Source: Verrucomicrobiales bacterium (GTDB lineage Bacteria; Verrucomicrobiota; Verrucomicrobiia; Limisphaerales; J093). Taken from it: 64,000 nt of DNA. Of this stretch, positions 49,230-57,374 are shown piece by piece; within the stretch, counting starts at the first letter, position 1, and each line of letters begins with the position of its first letter. The notes below the pieces were generated by a model. That model was not told the origin of the DNA. It was given only the letters and a program-made list of their open reading frames with translations, and made no database searches. The translations under genes and the position numbers were made by a program. Location of the stretch: positions 186,001 to 250,000 of the forward strand of contig JACKPV010000023.1 in the NCBI GenBank assembly GCA_024233305.1, in the 5' to 3' direction.

Positions 49230-49507
49230 TCGGGTCCTTGGTCCCTGCGGGGGCGATACCGTCCGCCCCGGCCGCCGTCCGCCCGACACTGCGGGATGGT
49301 GGGGTGCCTGCCTGCCTTTGGCTGGCTCCGAGCGGGGACCGGGGCGCAGGTGCGCCTCCCGGCTTTTGCGGCCCCGGGATTGCTCCCGCAGCCAGCTCGA
49401 TGCCCGGCGGGGCCGGCGGAATGAACGCGGTGCGCCGCTTCGCCAGCCGCCTTGAACCCGGCGGAAGTCGGGCTGCGCACGGGGCGTATCAAGCCCAAAC
49501 GGAATGC

Positions 49508-49536
49508 TTTACGACCGGCTTTTGATGCGGTAGTCT
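49508..49536 (+). promoter_or_regulatory. Promoter of the response regulator gene
   Basis: TTTACG (49508-49513), 17 bases, TAGTCT (49531-49536). An in-frame TTG lies exactly 6 bases downstream (49543), the spacing seen at near-leaderless genes here. The regulator's conserved domain begins only at the ATG at 49630. Confidence 0.42.
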
Positions 49537-49629
49537 CCGCTCTTGCCAGGCCCGGCGACAGGCGGGCTGGACCGGACTGCCTCCCCCGGTCGAGGGAGGC
49601 TCGATGGGCAGCGAATCACCTTGTTGATC

Positions 49630-50739
49630 ATGCGAAATCCATTCTTGCGAGTATTTGTCATCGAGCCGCACATGCTGCTGCGGACCGGTCTGGTCACCAT
49701 CCTGGATCAACTTCCGCGCGTTCAGCTCGTGGGTGAAGCGTCGAACGACACCGAGGCGCTGACCGGGGTGGACAAGACGGAGACCGACGTTGTCCTCGTC
49801 GATGGCGGCCTGGGCGCCCGCAACGACTGGCGGCTGGTGCGCGAACTCACCATCCTCTGCCGCACGGTGGTCGTCCTGAGCGAGCAGCCGGAGGCGGAGG
49901 TAGCGGCGGCGCAGAAGGCCGGCGCGCAGCTCTGCGTCAGCAAGAAGCTCGACCGCAAGGGGCTCGAGCAGGTGCTGCGAAACGCGGTGCAAGCGCCGGC
50001 CTCCGCCGCCGGGGGCGGACCGGCGCATGCGGTCGATCTGATGGACGACGGCATCGATCCCCGGGCCGACCTTTCGCCGCGCGAGTTGCAGATCTTCCGG
50101 CTGACCGCGGAGGGGAAGGAAGCGAAGGAGATCGCTTCCGAACTGGGCCTCAGCCCGCGAACGGTGGATGTGCACCGCAACAACATCCGCAACAAGCTGA
50201 AGATCCGCGGGCCGCACGATCTTCTCCGGCTCGGGATGCAGTGGATCGAACGAGAAAAGGCCGCGGCCGGGATTCAGCGGTTTCGCGACGAACCGCGTCC
50301 CTTGTTGCTGGTCGAGGACGACGAGGTCGACATCCGCACCGTGCGCCGCGCGATGCGCGATCTGCGTCCCGACGCCCCGTTGGTGGTCAAGCATGACGGC
50401 GAGGAGGCGCTCGAGTACCTGCGCGATCCGGCCAATCCGATGCCGTTTCTGGTGCTTCTCGACATCAAGATGCCGCGCATGTCCGGTCCCGAGTTCCTGG
50501 CCGAGGTCCGGCGCGATCCCAAGCTGCAATCCCTCCCCGTGGTGGTGCTTACGGCCTCGGATCGCGATCCGGACGTTCGCCGCATGCACAACTATCACCT
50601 GATGGGCTACGTCGTGAAGCCGGGTTCGCCGCACGAGTTTCAGGAGCGCTTTTCAGCCCTGGCGCGGTTCTGGAGCGCCGGAGTGCCGATTCCTCCGCCG
50701 CAACCGGCGTCGTCCGGCGCGCGCGCCCAGGCCCGATAG
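49630..50739 (+). CDS. Response regulator with REC - LuxR helix-turn-helix - REC architecture
   Basis: A 369-residue protein. Residues 5-115 are a receiver domain with the phospho-acceptor Asp58 (VVLVDGG) and a Lys near 99, but its acidic pocket reads IEPH rather than two acids. Residues about 145-205 are a LuxR/NarL-type DNA-binding domain (LSPRELQIFRLTAEGKEAKEIASELGLSPRTVDVHRNNIRNKL). Residues about 222-350 are a second receiver of the Rcp1 type, with VEDDEVD, the acceptor Asp near 278 in LLDIKMP, VLTAS and VVKPG. A receiver at each end of a DNA-binding domain is unusual. A hybrid-type histidine kinase is encoded 1.5 kb away and could feed one of them. Confidence 0.85.
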   Translation: MRNPFLRVFVIEPHMLLRTGLVTILDQLPRVQLVGEASNDTEALTGVDKTETDVVLVDGGLGARNDWRLVRELTILCRTVVVLSEQPEAEVAAAQKAGAQLCVSKKLDRKGLEQVLRNAVQAPASAAGGGPAHAVDLMDDGIDPRADLSPRELQIFRLTAEGKEAKEIASELGLSPRTVDVHRNNIRNKLKIRGPHDLLRLGMQWIEREKAAAGIQRFRDEPRPLLLVEDDEVDIRTVRRAMRDLRPDAPLVVKHDGEEALEYLRDPANPMPFLVLLDIKMPRMSGPEFLAEVRRDPKLQSLPVVVLTASDRDPDVRRMHNYHLMGYVVKPGSPHEFQERFSALARFWSAGVPIPPPQPASSGARAQAR

Positions 50740-50841
50740 ATTCCCGTCGCGGGCGTAACGCCTTCGGTCCGCCCGAACGAAGCGGGAATCCCGGCGGCCC
50801 TCGCGCACCATTGTTCCGCGGGACGGCGGCTCAGTCGTATC

Positions 50842-50877
50842 GATTCAACACGCTGCGGACGCCGCCGGGTAGTCGGC
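50842..50877 (+). repeat. 36-base interspersed palindromic repeat, copy 3
   Basis: Begins GATTCAAC and ends GTAGTCGGC. It matches the reverse complement of the copy at 63963-63998 at 29 of 36 positions without gaps. It lies in the 290-base gap between convergent genes, which holds nothing else recognisable. Confidence 0.58.
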
Positions 50878-51029
50878 GCTTGATTCACCGGCGATTCGGC
50901 TGGCTGCGGCCGGGGGGGGCAATTCCCGGCAAGGCGGTCCGCGGATGAAGCCTGCCGGGCCCCATCAGCCCGGGGATCGCACCGCCACGTGTGCGTTGCC
51001 GGTTCCCCCGCGTCTTGATTGCCGGCGGC

Positions 51030-51857
51030 TCAGACCAGGCTTTTCAGGTGTTTGATCGAGCGTTCCGCCTGCTCGACGGTGCCGCATTCCACTGACAGCA
51101 CGATATCCTGCCGGGCCTGTTTGCGGACGATCTCGATCACCTTCTTCCAATCCACCACGCCGTCCCCACAGGCGCAGCCCACCGGTGTGCCGGTGACCTT
51201 GCCGCGTTCGGCGGCGCCATGCTCCACGGAGATGTCCTTGGCGTGCAGGTGAACCAGGCGTTTGACGACGCGCCGCAGCCACTTGAGCGGGTCTTCGCCG
51301 CAGAGGAAGGCATTCCCCGTGTCGTAGTTGATTCCGATTGACTTGCTGCGCACCAGGCGATGGATCCGGTCCAGACCGTCGGGAGTCTTGCTGTATTGCT
51401 GGTGGCACTCGATGCCGAGCTGGATGCCGCGGGGTTCCGCGACGCGCGCGGCCTCCATCAGGGTGTAGCGCATCAGGACGAAGTCCTCTTCCTCGGTGGT
51501 CCACGGTTGTTTCGGCCCCTCGTCGGTGTTCACCACCGGGGCCCCGCATTCGGCGGCGAAGCGGACGGCTTGTTTGAGATATTCGACCCCGATTTCGGGT
51601 TTGGTCAGCGGGGTATGCGCGGAAAGGCCGGACAACCGGACGCCGGCCTGTTCGCACGCGCGCTTCACCCGGAGCGGATCATCGAGCATGGACACGCTGT
51701 GGAAGTAGCCGGCTTCGCTGAGCAGTTCGCGGCCCCAGTGGACCATCGGCTCGACGTGGGTGTAGCCCAATCGGGCCGCGGTTTGGACCCCCCACTCGAA
51801 GTTCTTGTCTGCGTGACGAACGAATTCCAGGTTGATGCCGAAGTGGACGTTGGCCAT
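51030..51857 (-). CDS. Sugar phosphate isomerase/epimerase (TIM barrel)
   Basis: A 275-residue xylose-isomerase-like barrel protein. Metal ligands are expected at LGIECHQ (Glu), NYDTGN (Asp), LVHLHAKD (His, Asp) and VLSVECG (Glu), all of which are visible. ARLGYTHVEPMVHWGRELLSEAGYFH at the N-terminus fits the family. The substrate is unknown. Exported or cytosolic relatives in Verrucomicrobia often lie next to Gfo/Idh oxidoreductases, but this one stands alone. GAGGGAAG lies 8-10 bases before the ATG. It is distinct from the isomerase at 32344, with little sequence identity beyond the metal sites. Confidence 0.8.
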   Translation of the reverse strand: MANVHFGINLEFVRHADKNFEWGVQTAARLGYTHVEPMVHWGRELLSEAGYFHSVSMLDDPLRVKRACEQAGVRLSGLSAHTPLTKPEIGVEYLKQAVRFAAECGAPVVNTDEGPKQPWTTEEEDFVLMRYTLMEAARVAEPRGIQLGIECHQQYSKTPDGLDRIHRLVRSKSIGINYDTGNAFLCGEDPLKWLRRVVKRLVHLHAKDISVEHGAAERGKVTGTPVGCACGDGVVDWKKVIEIVRKQARQDIVLSVECGTVEQAERSIKHLKSLV

Positions 51858-52230
51858 GGGTTGCTTCCCTCTTGGTGCTTTCGTTGGTTTCTCTGCCGCT
51901 GCTGAAAGTCTGGAATCCCGCCCGCCGGCGGACGGTGGTCACCGAAGCGCCGGGTGGTTGTTCAGGGGGCTCCCATCCCGGTCGTTGCCCGCGGCCGGGC
52001 TTCCGGATTGAAGCCAGGTTCCGCTGCCGGCCCGGTCCGCGAAGGGATCGCCAGGACGCGAGGTCTCCGCCGCTCGTTTCGGGAGCCTCGGGCGGGTCGG
52101 CAGTGGCTTCATGAGCGCCCAGGTTAACCGCCGCCGCCAGCGGAGGCAAGCCTGCCGCGAGCCCGGTTGCTGCGCCGCACCGCGCGCACCGCAGCTTGTT
52201 CGGAGGCGGGAAAAACCGGGAAGCGCACCG
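51858..52230. other. Intergenic stretch between the isomerase and the histidine kinase
   Basis: 373 bases. Apart from the isomerase ribosome binding site at the left end, I see no gene, strong promoter or hairpin with T-run. Confidence 0.35.
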
Positions 52231-53838
52231 TCACACCTTTACCGCCGCAAGGCGGCTGGCCTGGATATCCGGCCAGGTGAAGAAGAAAGTGGTGCCCTGT
52301 CCTTCGGTGGACTCGACCCAGACCCGTCCCCCGCGCCCCTCGACGATGCGCTTGACGATTGCCAGCCCAATGCCCGTGCTGTCGGTGGATCCCCCCCGGT
52401 GCAGGCGCTCGAACACCTCGAAGATCTTCCGGTGATAGCGTTGATGGATCCCGGGTCCGTTGTCCTCGACGGTAAACAACCAGCCGTCGGTCTGGCGCGA
52501 CACGGCCACCACGATCCGGCCCGCCGGTTTGTCCATGAACTTGATGGCGTTCTGGATGAGGTTCTGGAAAACCTGCCGCAACTGCTCGGGGACGGCCTGG
52601 ATTTCCGGGAGCTTGGCCGGCAGATCGATCGTGATATGGGACGGCGGGGACAGCACTTCGACGAGATGGGGCAGGAGCGCGCCCAGGCTGACGCGGGCTT
52701 CGATACCGGCGTCCGTTCCCAGTCGTGTGTATTCGAGGATGCCTTCGATGAGCCGATGCATCTGCGTGACCCGTTGCTGCAGCAGGCGGCAGGTTTCCCG
52801 CCCTTCCTCCGAAAGCGCCTCGCCGTGGTCGGCGATCAGCCATTCAGCGAGGTTGTTGACGCCGCGGAGGGGGGCCTTCAGATCATGCGCCGCCACCGAG
52901 GCGAACCGCATCAGCTCGGCGTTGGCGGCCTCGAGTTGGGCCGTGCGCTCGCCAACCCGTTGTTCGAGGATGTGCCGCGCCTTGACCAGTTCGTCCTGCA
53001 GTCGCCGCTGCTCGGTGACATCCTCGGTGACGCCGAGATAGGCCGGCGCCAGTTCACCGCCGGGCAAGCGCTGCAACAGGCGAACCGCCCGGACCCGCGC
53101 GTGGCGCGTCTCGCCGGCTTCGGTGTTCACCCGGAATTCGCCCAGGAAATCATGGCCGTATTGTTGGAAGCTCCGCCACTGGTCGAGCACTGCCGTGCGG
53201 TCCTCCGGATGGACCATCTGCCACCAGACTCCGTGCGGCGCCTCGACGTGCCGTAGACCGGCGATCTTCCGCCACCGGGCGTTCGTCCGCACCAGGCGGC
53301 CTCCGGCGTCGGTCTGGAACACTCCCACGGGAGCATGGTGCGCCAGCAATTGCAGGACGGCTTCCGCCTCGCGCAGGGAGGCGGGCAACCGGGGGGTGTG
53401 ATCGTCGAGGGTGAACAAGCCCAGCAGCCGCGCTTCGCCTGGCTCCGCAGCGCAGTGACAGAGGGCGCCTTCGAGCACGAGAACCCGGCCCCCGCGGGTC
53501 CGCCAGCCCACCCGGATCGAGTGGCAGGCCTGCGGGCGGTCCTCGTCCGAGAGCCAGGCCAGCCAGCGCGACAAATCGTCCTCCGGCACCAGGTGACGCA
53601 AATGCAAGCGGGGAAGGTCCTCCGGTTGATAGCCGAGCGCTTCGTACCAGCTCTCGTTGGCGAAGCGGATCCGCCCGGCATCGTCCACCACCACCGCCAG
53701 GTCGCGCGTCCGCTGCAACAGCGTGCTCACGATGCAGCCCGCCGGGTCGCCGCCCGGATCCACGCCTGTTGCCCACTTCCTCGCCGTCAATCCGGACGAT
53801 CCGGCGTCTTCGTTGGCAGTATGTTCCGAATCGGGCAT
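52231..53838 (-). CDS. Cytoplasmic PAS-PAS sensor histidine kinase
   Basis: A 535-residue kinase with no membrane helix. PAS domain 1 (about 40-145: LAVVVDDAGRIRFANESWYEALGY) and PAS domain 2 (about 160-280: APVGVFQTDAGGRLVRTNARW, ending LGVTEDVTEQ) lead through a coiled coil (about 280-310) to the HisKA domain, with His318 in AAHDLKAPLRG. The ATPase domain has NLIQNAIKF (N box), DNGPGI (G1), FERLHRG (F box) and STGIGLAI (G2). The H-box and lack of transmembrane segments resemble phytochrome-type kinases, whose partners are Rcp1-like receivers such as the second receiver of the regulator at 49630. The signal is unknown. The ATG at 53838 begins the PAS-containing protein. Confidence 0.88.
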   Translation of the reverse strand: MPDSEHTANEDAGSSGLTARKWATGVDPGGDPAGCIVSTLLQRTRDLAVVVDDAGRIRFANESWYEALGYQPEDLPRLHLRHLVPEDDLSRWLAWLSDEDRPQACHSIRVGWRTRGGRVLVLEGALCHCAAEPGEARLLGLFTLDDHTPRLPASLREAEAVLQLLAHHAPVGVFQTDAGGRLVRTNARWRKIAGLRHVEAPHGVWWQMVHPEDRTAVLDQWRSFQQYGHDFLGEFRVNTEAGETRHARVRAVRLLQRLPGGELAPAYLGVTEDVTEQRRLQDELVKARHILEQRVGERTAQLEAANAELMRFASVAAHDLKAPLRGVNNLAEWLIADHGEALSEEGRETCRLLQQRVTQMHRLIEGILEYTRLGTDAGIEARVSLGALLPHLVEVLSPPSHITIDLPAKLPEIQAVPEQLRQVFQNLIQNAIKFMDKPAGRIVVAVSRQTDGWLFTVEDNGPGIHQRYHRKIFEVFERLHRGGSTDSTGIGLAIVKRIVEGRGGRVWVESTEGQGTTFFFTWPDIQASRLAAVKV

Positions 53839-54181
53839 GGCGCAGTCAGGCGGCCGCCCGCCGGCGTTCGGGCACCGGGCGGTCCGCACGAATTGGAAAG
53901 TCGAGGACGAACACGGCGCCCGATGCTTTCCGAGCCGCCCCCGGACCGCAACACATTTGTGCCGCCACCCGCCTGCTGCCTCGCACCCGTCTGCTGCGGG
54001 ATCGGCGGGAACCTGGGTCCCTCGTCCTGGGCGTCCCAGGCCGCGGAGCGGACCGGGAGTCCGGATCATCCCCGCGATGGCTTCCCGCCTTGCGCGTCCG
54101 TGCGCCGCGCCGAATAGGGTGACAGGTTCGTAGTTGGCGGAGGGTGGCCCGCGGGCGGATGGGCATTCGGTTTTTCGCTGA
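53839..54181. other. Divergent intergenic region between the histidine kinase and the HtrA protease
   Basis: 343 bases. A TTGCGC and a TAGGGT near 54090-54118 are 19 bases apart and could be a poor promoter for the protease. No other site is recognised. Confidence 0.3.
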
Positions 54182-55612
54182 ATGAACGAACGGGCCGTGC
54201 GAGTGTCTGACCCCATGATGAGACAGGTTGATTCGACACCTTCGGGAGCGACCAGACGGACGGCGCCTCTGCTGGCCTGGCTTTGGTGCGGCATGGCGCT
54301 GCTGCCCGTCGGGCGGTCGGCGGAGGACCCGCGCCACGATGCCGTGGTCGAGGCCGTTGCGAAGGTGATGCCGGCGGTGGTCAACATCGGCACCGAGACC
54401 ATCGTGCAAGTGTCCGATCCGTTGTCGGGCTTGTTCGAGCAGTTCTGGGGGCCCTATTACCGCCGGCGGCCGCCCAGTGCGCAATACAGCCTCGGATCGG
54501 GGGTCATTGTGGACGAGGCCGGCTATGTCCTGACCAACAACCACGTCACGCGGCGGGCGCGGCGGATCTGGGTGAAACTGTCCGAGGAAGCGGGCGGCAA
54601 GACCTACGAGGCCGAGGTGGTCGCGGGCAGCGAAGGCCGGGACGTGGCCTTGCTGCGGCTCCTCACCGAACCGGGAGAACGGTTCACCGCCGTGAAGTTC
54701 GCCGAGGATGACGACCTGCTGCTGGGCGAGACGGTGCTGGCGCTGGGCAACCCGTTCGGTCTCGGGGGTTCGGTCAGCCGGGGGATCCTGAGTTCGAAGA
54801 GCCGCCGGCCACCGGAGGAGGATTCCCCCCTGCAACTCGAGGACTGGTTGCAGACGGATGCGGCGATCAATCCGGGCAACAGCGGCGGTCCGCTGATCAA
54901 TCTGCGCGGCGAATTGATCGGCATCAGTGTGGCGATCTACCGCGAAGGGCAGGGGATCGGGTTCGCCATTCCGATCAAGCGGGTGGGCGAGGCGATGGCG
55001 GACATGTTCTCGCCCGAACTCAAGCGGCTCTGGTTCGGCGCCCGCGTGCGGCCGGCGGGTTCGTCGTTGCGGGTCAGCCGGGTCGAGCCGGACAGTCCCG
55101 CGTCGCGTGCGGGCCTCAAGGAAGGCGACGTGGTGCGTCGGATCAACGGTCGCGAGCCCCGGGGATTCGTCGAGTTCACGCAGGAACTGATGGCCGCCGG
55201 CGACGGGAAGGACGTGGAGTTGGTTTACGAACGGGGGGATGCGACCCGGGCGGTGCAGGTGCGTTTGGTGCCCGAGGCGGAGGTGTTCAACGAGCGCCTG
55301 ATCAAGGACCGCACCGGACTGAGCGTGCAGGAACTGGACCGCGAACTGGCCTGGCGAATGGGGCTTCGCTCGACGCAGGGATTGCTGGTGGCGGGGGTCG
55401 AGGACGGCAGCCCGGCGGAACGGCTTGGCCTCGAACGGGGGAGTGTCATTCTCAGCGCCGACGGCACGGCCACGGATGACGTGGTGACGCTGGCGCGGTT
55501 GCTCCACGCGCGGGCCGCGGGCGAGAAAGTGCAACTTGCGGTGTTGATCCGCGTGCAGCGAGGCCGGAGTATCTGGCCCCAGCAGGCGCGCGGCGAACTC
55601 GAGCTCCGGTAG
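54182..55612 (+). CDS. HtrA/DegP-type periplasmic serine protease with two PDZ domains
   Basis: A 476-residue protease/chaperone for misfolded envelope proteins. An N-terminal signal or anchor (LLAWLWCGMALLPVG) is followed by a trypsin-like domain with the triad His121 (TNNHV), Asp154 (GRDVALL) and Ser234 (NPGNSGGP). PDZ1 spans about 290-365 (VSRVEPDSPASRAGLKEGDVVRRINGREP). PDZ2 spans about 385-460 (VAGVEDGSPAERLGLERGSVILSADG). The start at 54182 could move to Met12. The extra FEQFWGPYYRRRPP loop matches the LA-loop region of DegP proteins. The gld-like operon follows after 34 bases. Confidence 0.92.
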   Translation: MNERAVRVSDPMMRQVDSTPSGATRRTAPLLAWLWCGMALLPVGRSAEDPRHDAVVEAVAKVMPAVVNIGTETIVQVSDPLSGLFEQFWGPYYRRRPPSAQYSLGSGVIVDEAGYVLTNNHVTRRARRIWVKLSEEAGGKTYEAEVVAGSEGRDVALLRLLTEPGERFTAVKFAEDDDLLLGETVLALGNPFGLGGSVSRGILSSKSRRPPEEDSPLQLEDWLQTDAAINPGNSGGPLINLRGELIGISVAIYREGQGIGFAIPIKRVGEAMADMFSPELKRLWFGARVRPAGSSLRVSRVEPDSPASRAGLKEGDVVRRINGREPRGFVEFTQELMAAGDGKDVELVYERGDATRAVQVRLVPEAEVFNERLIKDRTGLSVQELDRELAWRMGLRSTQGLLVAGVEDGSPAERLGLERGSVILSADGTATDDVVTLARLLHARAAGEKVQLAVLIRVQRGRSIWPQQARGELELR

Positions 55613-55646
55613 TTCGGGCGGACGCGCGCCGTTGCCGCCAGCACGC

Positions 55647-56624
55647 ATGGCCGACGATGCCAGTCCAATCATCGAGGTCGAGCACCTCACCAAGCGTTTT
55701 GGCCGCCACACGGCGGTCTCGGACGTTTCGTTTTCGGTGGCCCGCGGCGAGATCGTGGGGCTGCTCGGACCGAACGGGGCGGGCAAGAGCACGATCATGC
55801 GCATCCTCTCGTGCTTCATGGCGGCTACTTCCGGTTCGGTGCGGGTGGCCGGGCGGGATGTCATGGGGGAGTCCCGGGCGGTGCGGCGGCGGATCGGTTA
55901 CATGCCGGAGAACAACCCGATTTACACCGACCTGCGGGTGCGGGAATACCTGAAATTCCGCGCCCGATTGAAGGGCCTGGGTTTCCGGCAAAGCCGGCGG
56001 CGGGCGGATTTCGTCATCGAGCAGTGTGGTCTGGCCGAGGTGACGCGGCAGATGATCGGCACGTTGTCGAAGGGATACCGGCAACGGGTGGGCCTGGCGG
56101 ATGCGTTGATTCACGAGCCGGAACTCATCATTCTGGACGAACCCACCATCGGGCTCGACCCGCACCAGATCCGGGCGTTCCGCCAGTTGATCCGGGGGCT
56201 CGGAGGCGCCCACACGGTCCTGCTTTCGTCCCACATCTTGCACGAAGTCGAGATGACCTCGACGCGGGTGGTGATCCTGCATACCGGGCGCATCCTGGTG
56301 TCGGATACGCCCGAAACGCTGCGGGCCCGAATGGCGGGCGGCGGGCAGGTGACCGCCGAGATCCAGGCCGCGCAACCGTCCTTGGAGGCGGGGTTGCGGC
56401 GGTTGCCCGGGCTGGTGGAGTGCGAACTGCATCCCCTGGAGGACGGGTTCTGGCAGTGTCAGCTCACGCCGCGACCGGGGGTCGATCTGCGTCCGGGGCT
56501 TTACCGGCTGGCGGTGGACGAGGGCTGGGTGTTGCGCGAACTCGCGTTGCGGCGCCACTCGCTCGAGGATGTCTTCGTGCAGGTCACCGGGGGTGTTGGC
56601 CCGGAACGGGAGGGCTGGGAATGA
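55647..56624 (+). CDS. GldA-like ABC transporter ATP-binding protein
   Basis: A 325-residue ATPase with Walker A GPNGAGKST, Q-loop YMPENNPIY, the signature LSKGYRQRVGLADAL (LSxGxxQR form), Walker B LIILDEPTIGLD and switch His in LLSSHIL. The C-terminal ~90 residues are an accessory domain typical of the GldA/NatA group, ending HSLEDVFVQVTG. The start at 55647 precedes the domain. The stop overlaps the permease start (ATGA). The gene order ATPase, permease, GldG-like protein equals the gliding/secretion-associated gldAFG arrangement and is also common in non-gliding bacteria. Confidence 0.9.
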   Translation: MADDASPIIEVEHLTKRFGRHTAVSDVSFSVARGEIVGLLGPNGAGKSTIMRILSCFMAATSGSVRVAGRDVMGESRAVRRRIGYMPENNPIYTDLRVREYLKFRARLKGLGFRQSRRRADFVIEQCGLAEVTRQMIGTLSKGYRQRVGLADALIHEPELIILDEPTIGLDPHQIRAFRQLIRGLGGAHTVLLSSHILHEVEMTSTRVVILHTGRILVSDTPETLRARMAGGGQVTAEIQAAQPSLEAGLRRLPGLVECELHPLEDGFWQCQLTPRPGVDLRPGLYRLAVDEGWVLRELALRRHSLEDVFVQVTGGVGPEREGWE

Positions 56625-57373
56625 GAGTGTGGCACACCCTGTTGCGTCGCGAACTGGGCGGATATTTGCTGTCCCTGACGGGTTACGTCATCATCACGGC
56701 GGTGGCCTTCCTGCTCGGGGTCGGGTTCACGTTGGTGATGCTGGCTTACAATGGCGATTCGCTCACGGTGCCGCTGACGGAACTCTTTCACAGCACGCTG
56801 TTCTTTTGGCTGATCCTGCTGGTGGCCACGCCGGTGATCACGATGCGTTCGTTTGCCCAGGAGCACTTCTCGGGGACGTATGAGACCTTGATGACCTGCC
56901 CGGTGGGGGATGCCCAGATCGTGCTGGCGAAGTACGCGGCGGCCTTCGTGTTCTACGTGTTGATGTGGCTGCCATTGCTGGCCTGTCTCCAGGTCGTGCA
57001 TCGCCAGACCGCGGGAGGCGCGCCCTTCGACTGGTGGCCGGCGGCCAGCACCGGGCTCGGGATTCTCCTGATGGGAGCGCTTTACCTGGCGATGGGCTGT
57101 CTGGCCTCGGCGTTGACGCGCAGCCAGATCGTCGCGGCGATCCTGAGCTTTGCGATGGGATTGACGCTGTTCCTGCTCAGCTTTGCCAAGGCCGGCCTGG
57201 GGGCGCGGGCCGGCTGGATGGCGGATGCCGCCTCCTACCTGTCCATGGTTGAACACATGGAGGACTTCGTGCGCGGCGTGGTGGACACGCGGCGGCTGGT
57301 GTTTTACCTGAGCCTTTCGGGGTTGTTTCTCTTCCTGTCGGTCAAGGTGGTGGAGGCGCGTCGTTGGAAGTGA
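56621..57373 (+). CDS. GldF-like ABC-2 permease
   Basis: A 250-residue, six-helix ABC-2 permease. It begins HTLLRRELGGYLLSLTGYVIITAVAFLLGVGF and contains TPVITMRSFAQEHFSGTYETLMTCPV, the coupling region typical of GldF-like and NosY-like permeases. It pairs with the overlapping ATPase gene. The next gene starts one base after its stop. The longer in-frame reading upstream runs in a wrong frame of the ATPase. Confidence 0.88.
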   Translation: MRVWHTLLRRELGGYLLSLTGYVIITAVAFLLGVGFTLVMLAYNGDSLTVPLTELFHSTLFFWLILLVATPVITMRSFAQEHFSGTYETLMTCPVGDAQIVLAKYAAAFVFYVLMWLPLLACLQVVHRQTAGGAPFDWWPAASTGLGILLMGALYLAMGCLASALTRSQIVAAILSFAMGLTLFLLSFAKAGLGARAGWMADAASYLSMVEHMEDFVRGVVDTRRLVFYLSLSGLFLFLSVKVVEARRWK

Positions 57374-57374
57374 C

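Larger units (their letters stand above)
49142..49629. other. Intergenic stretch between the CHRD protein and the response regulator
   Basis: 488 bases between divergent genes. It holds a weak promoter for the CHRD gene (49202-49229, minus) and a better one for the regulator (49508-49536, plus). No gene is convincing in the middle. Confidence 0.4.

Noticed and set aside
49543..49629. TTG-initiated 29-residue N-terminal extension of the response regulator
   Set aside because: Although a promoter lies 6 bases before the TTG, the extension is low-complexity and the receiver fold begins at the ATG at 49630. Kept only as a note in the promoter entry.
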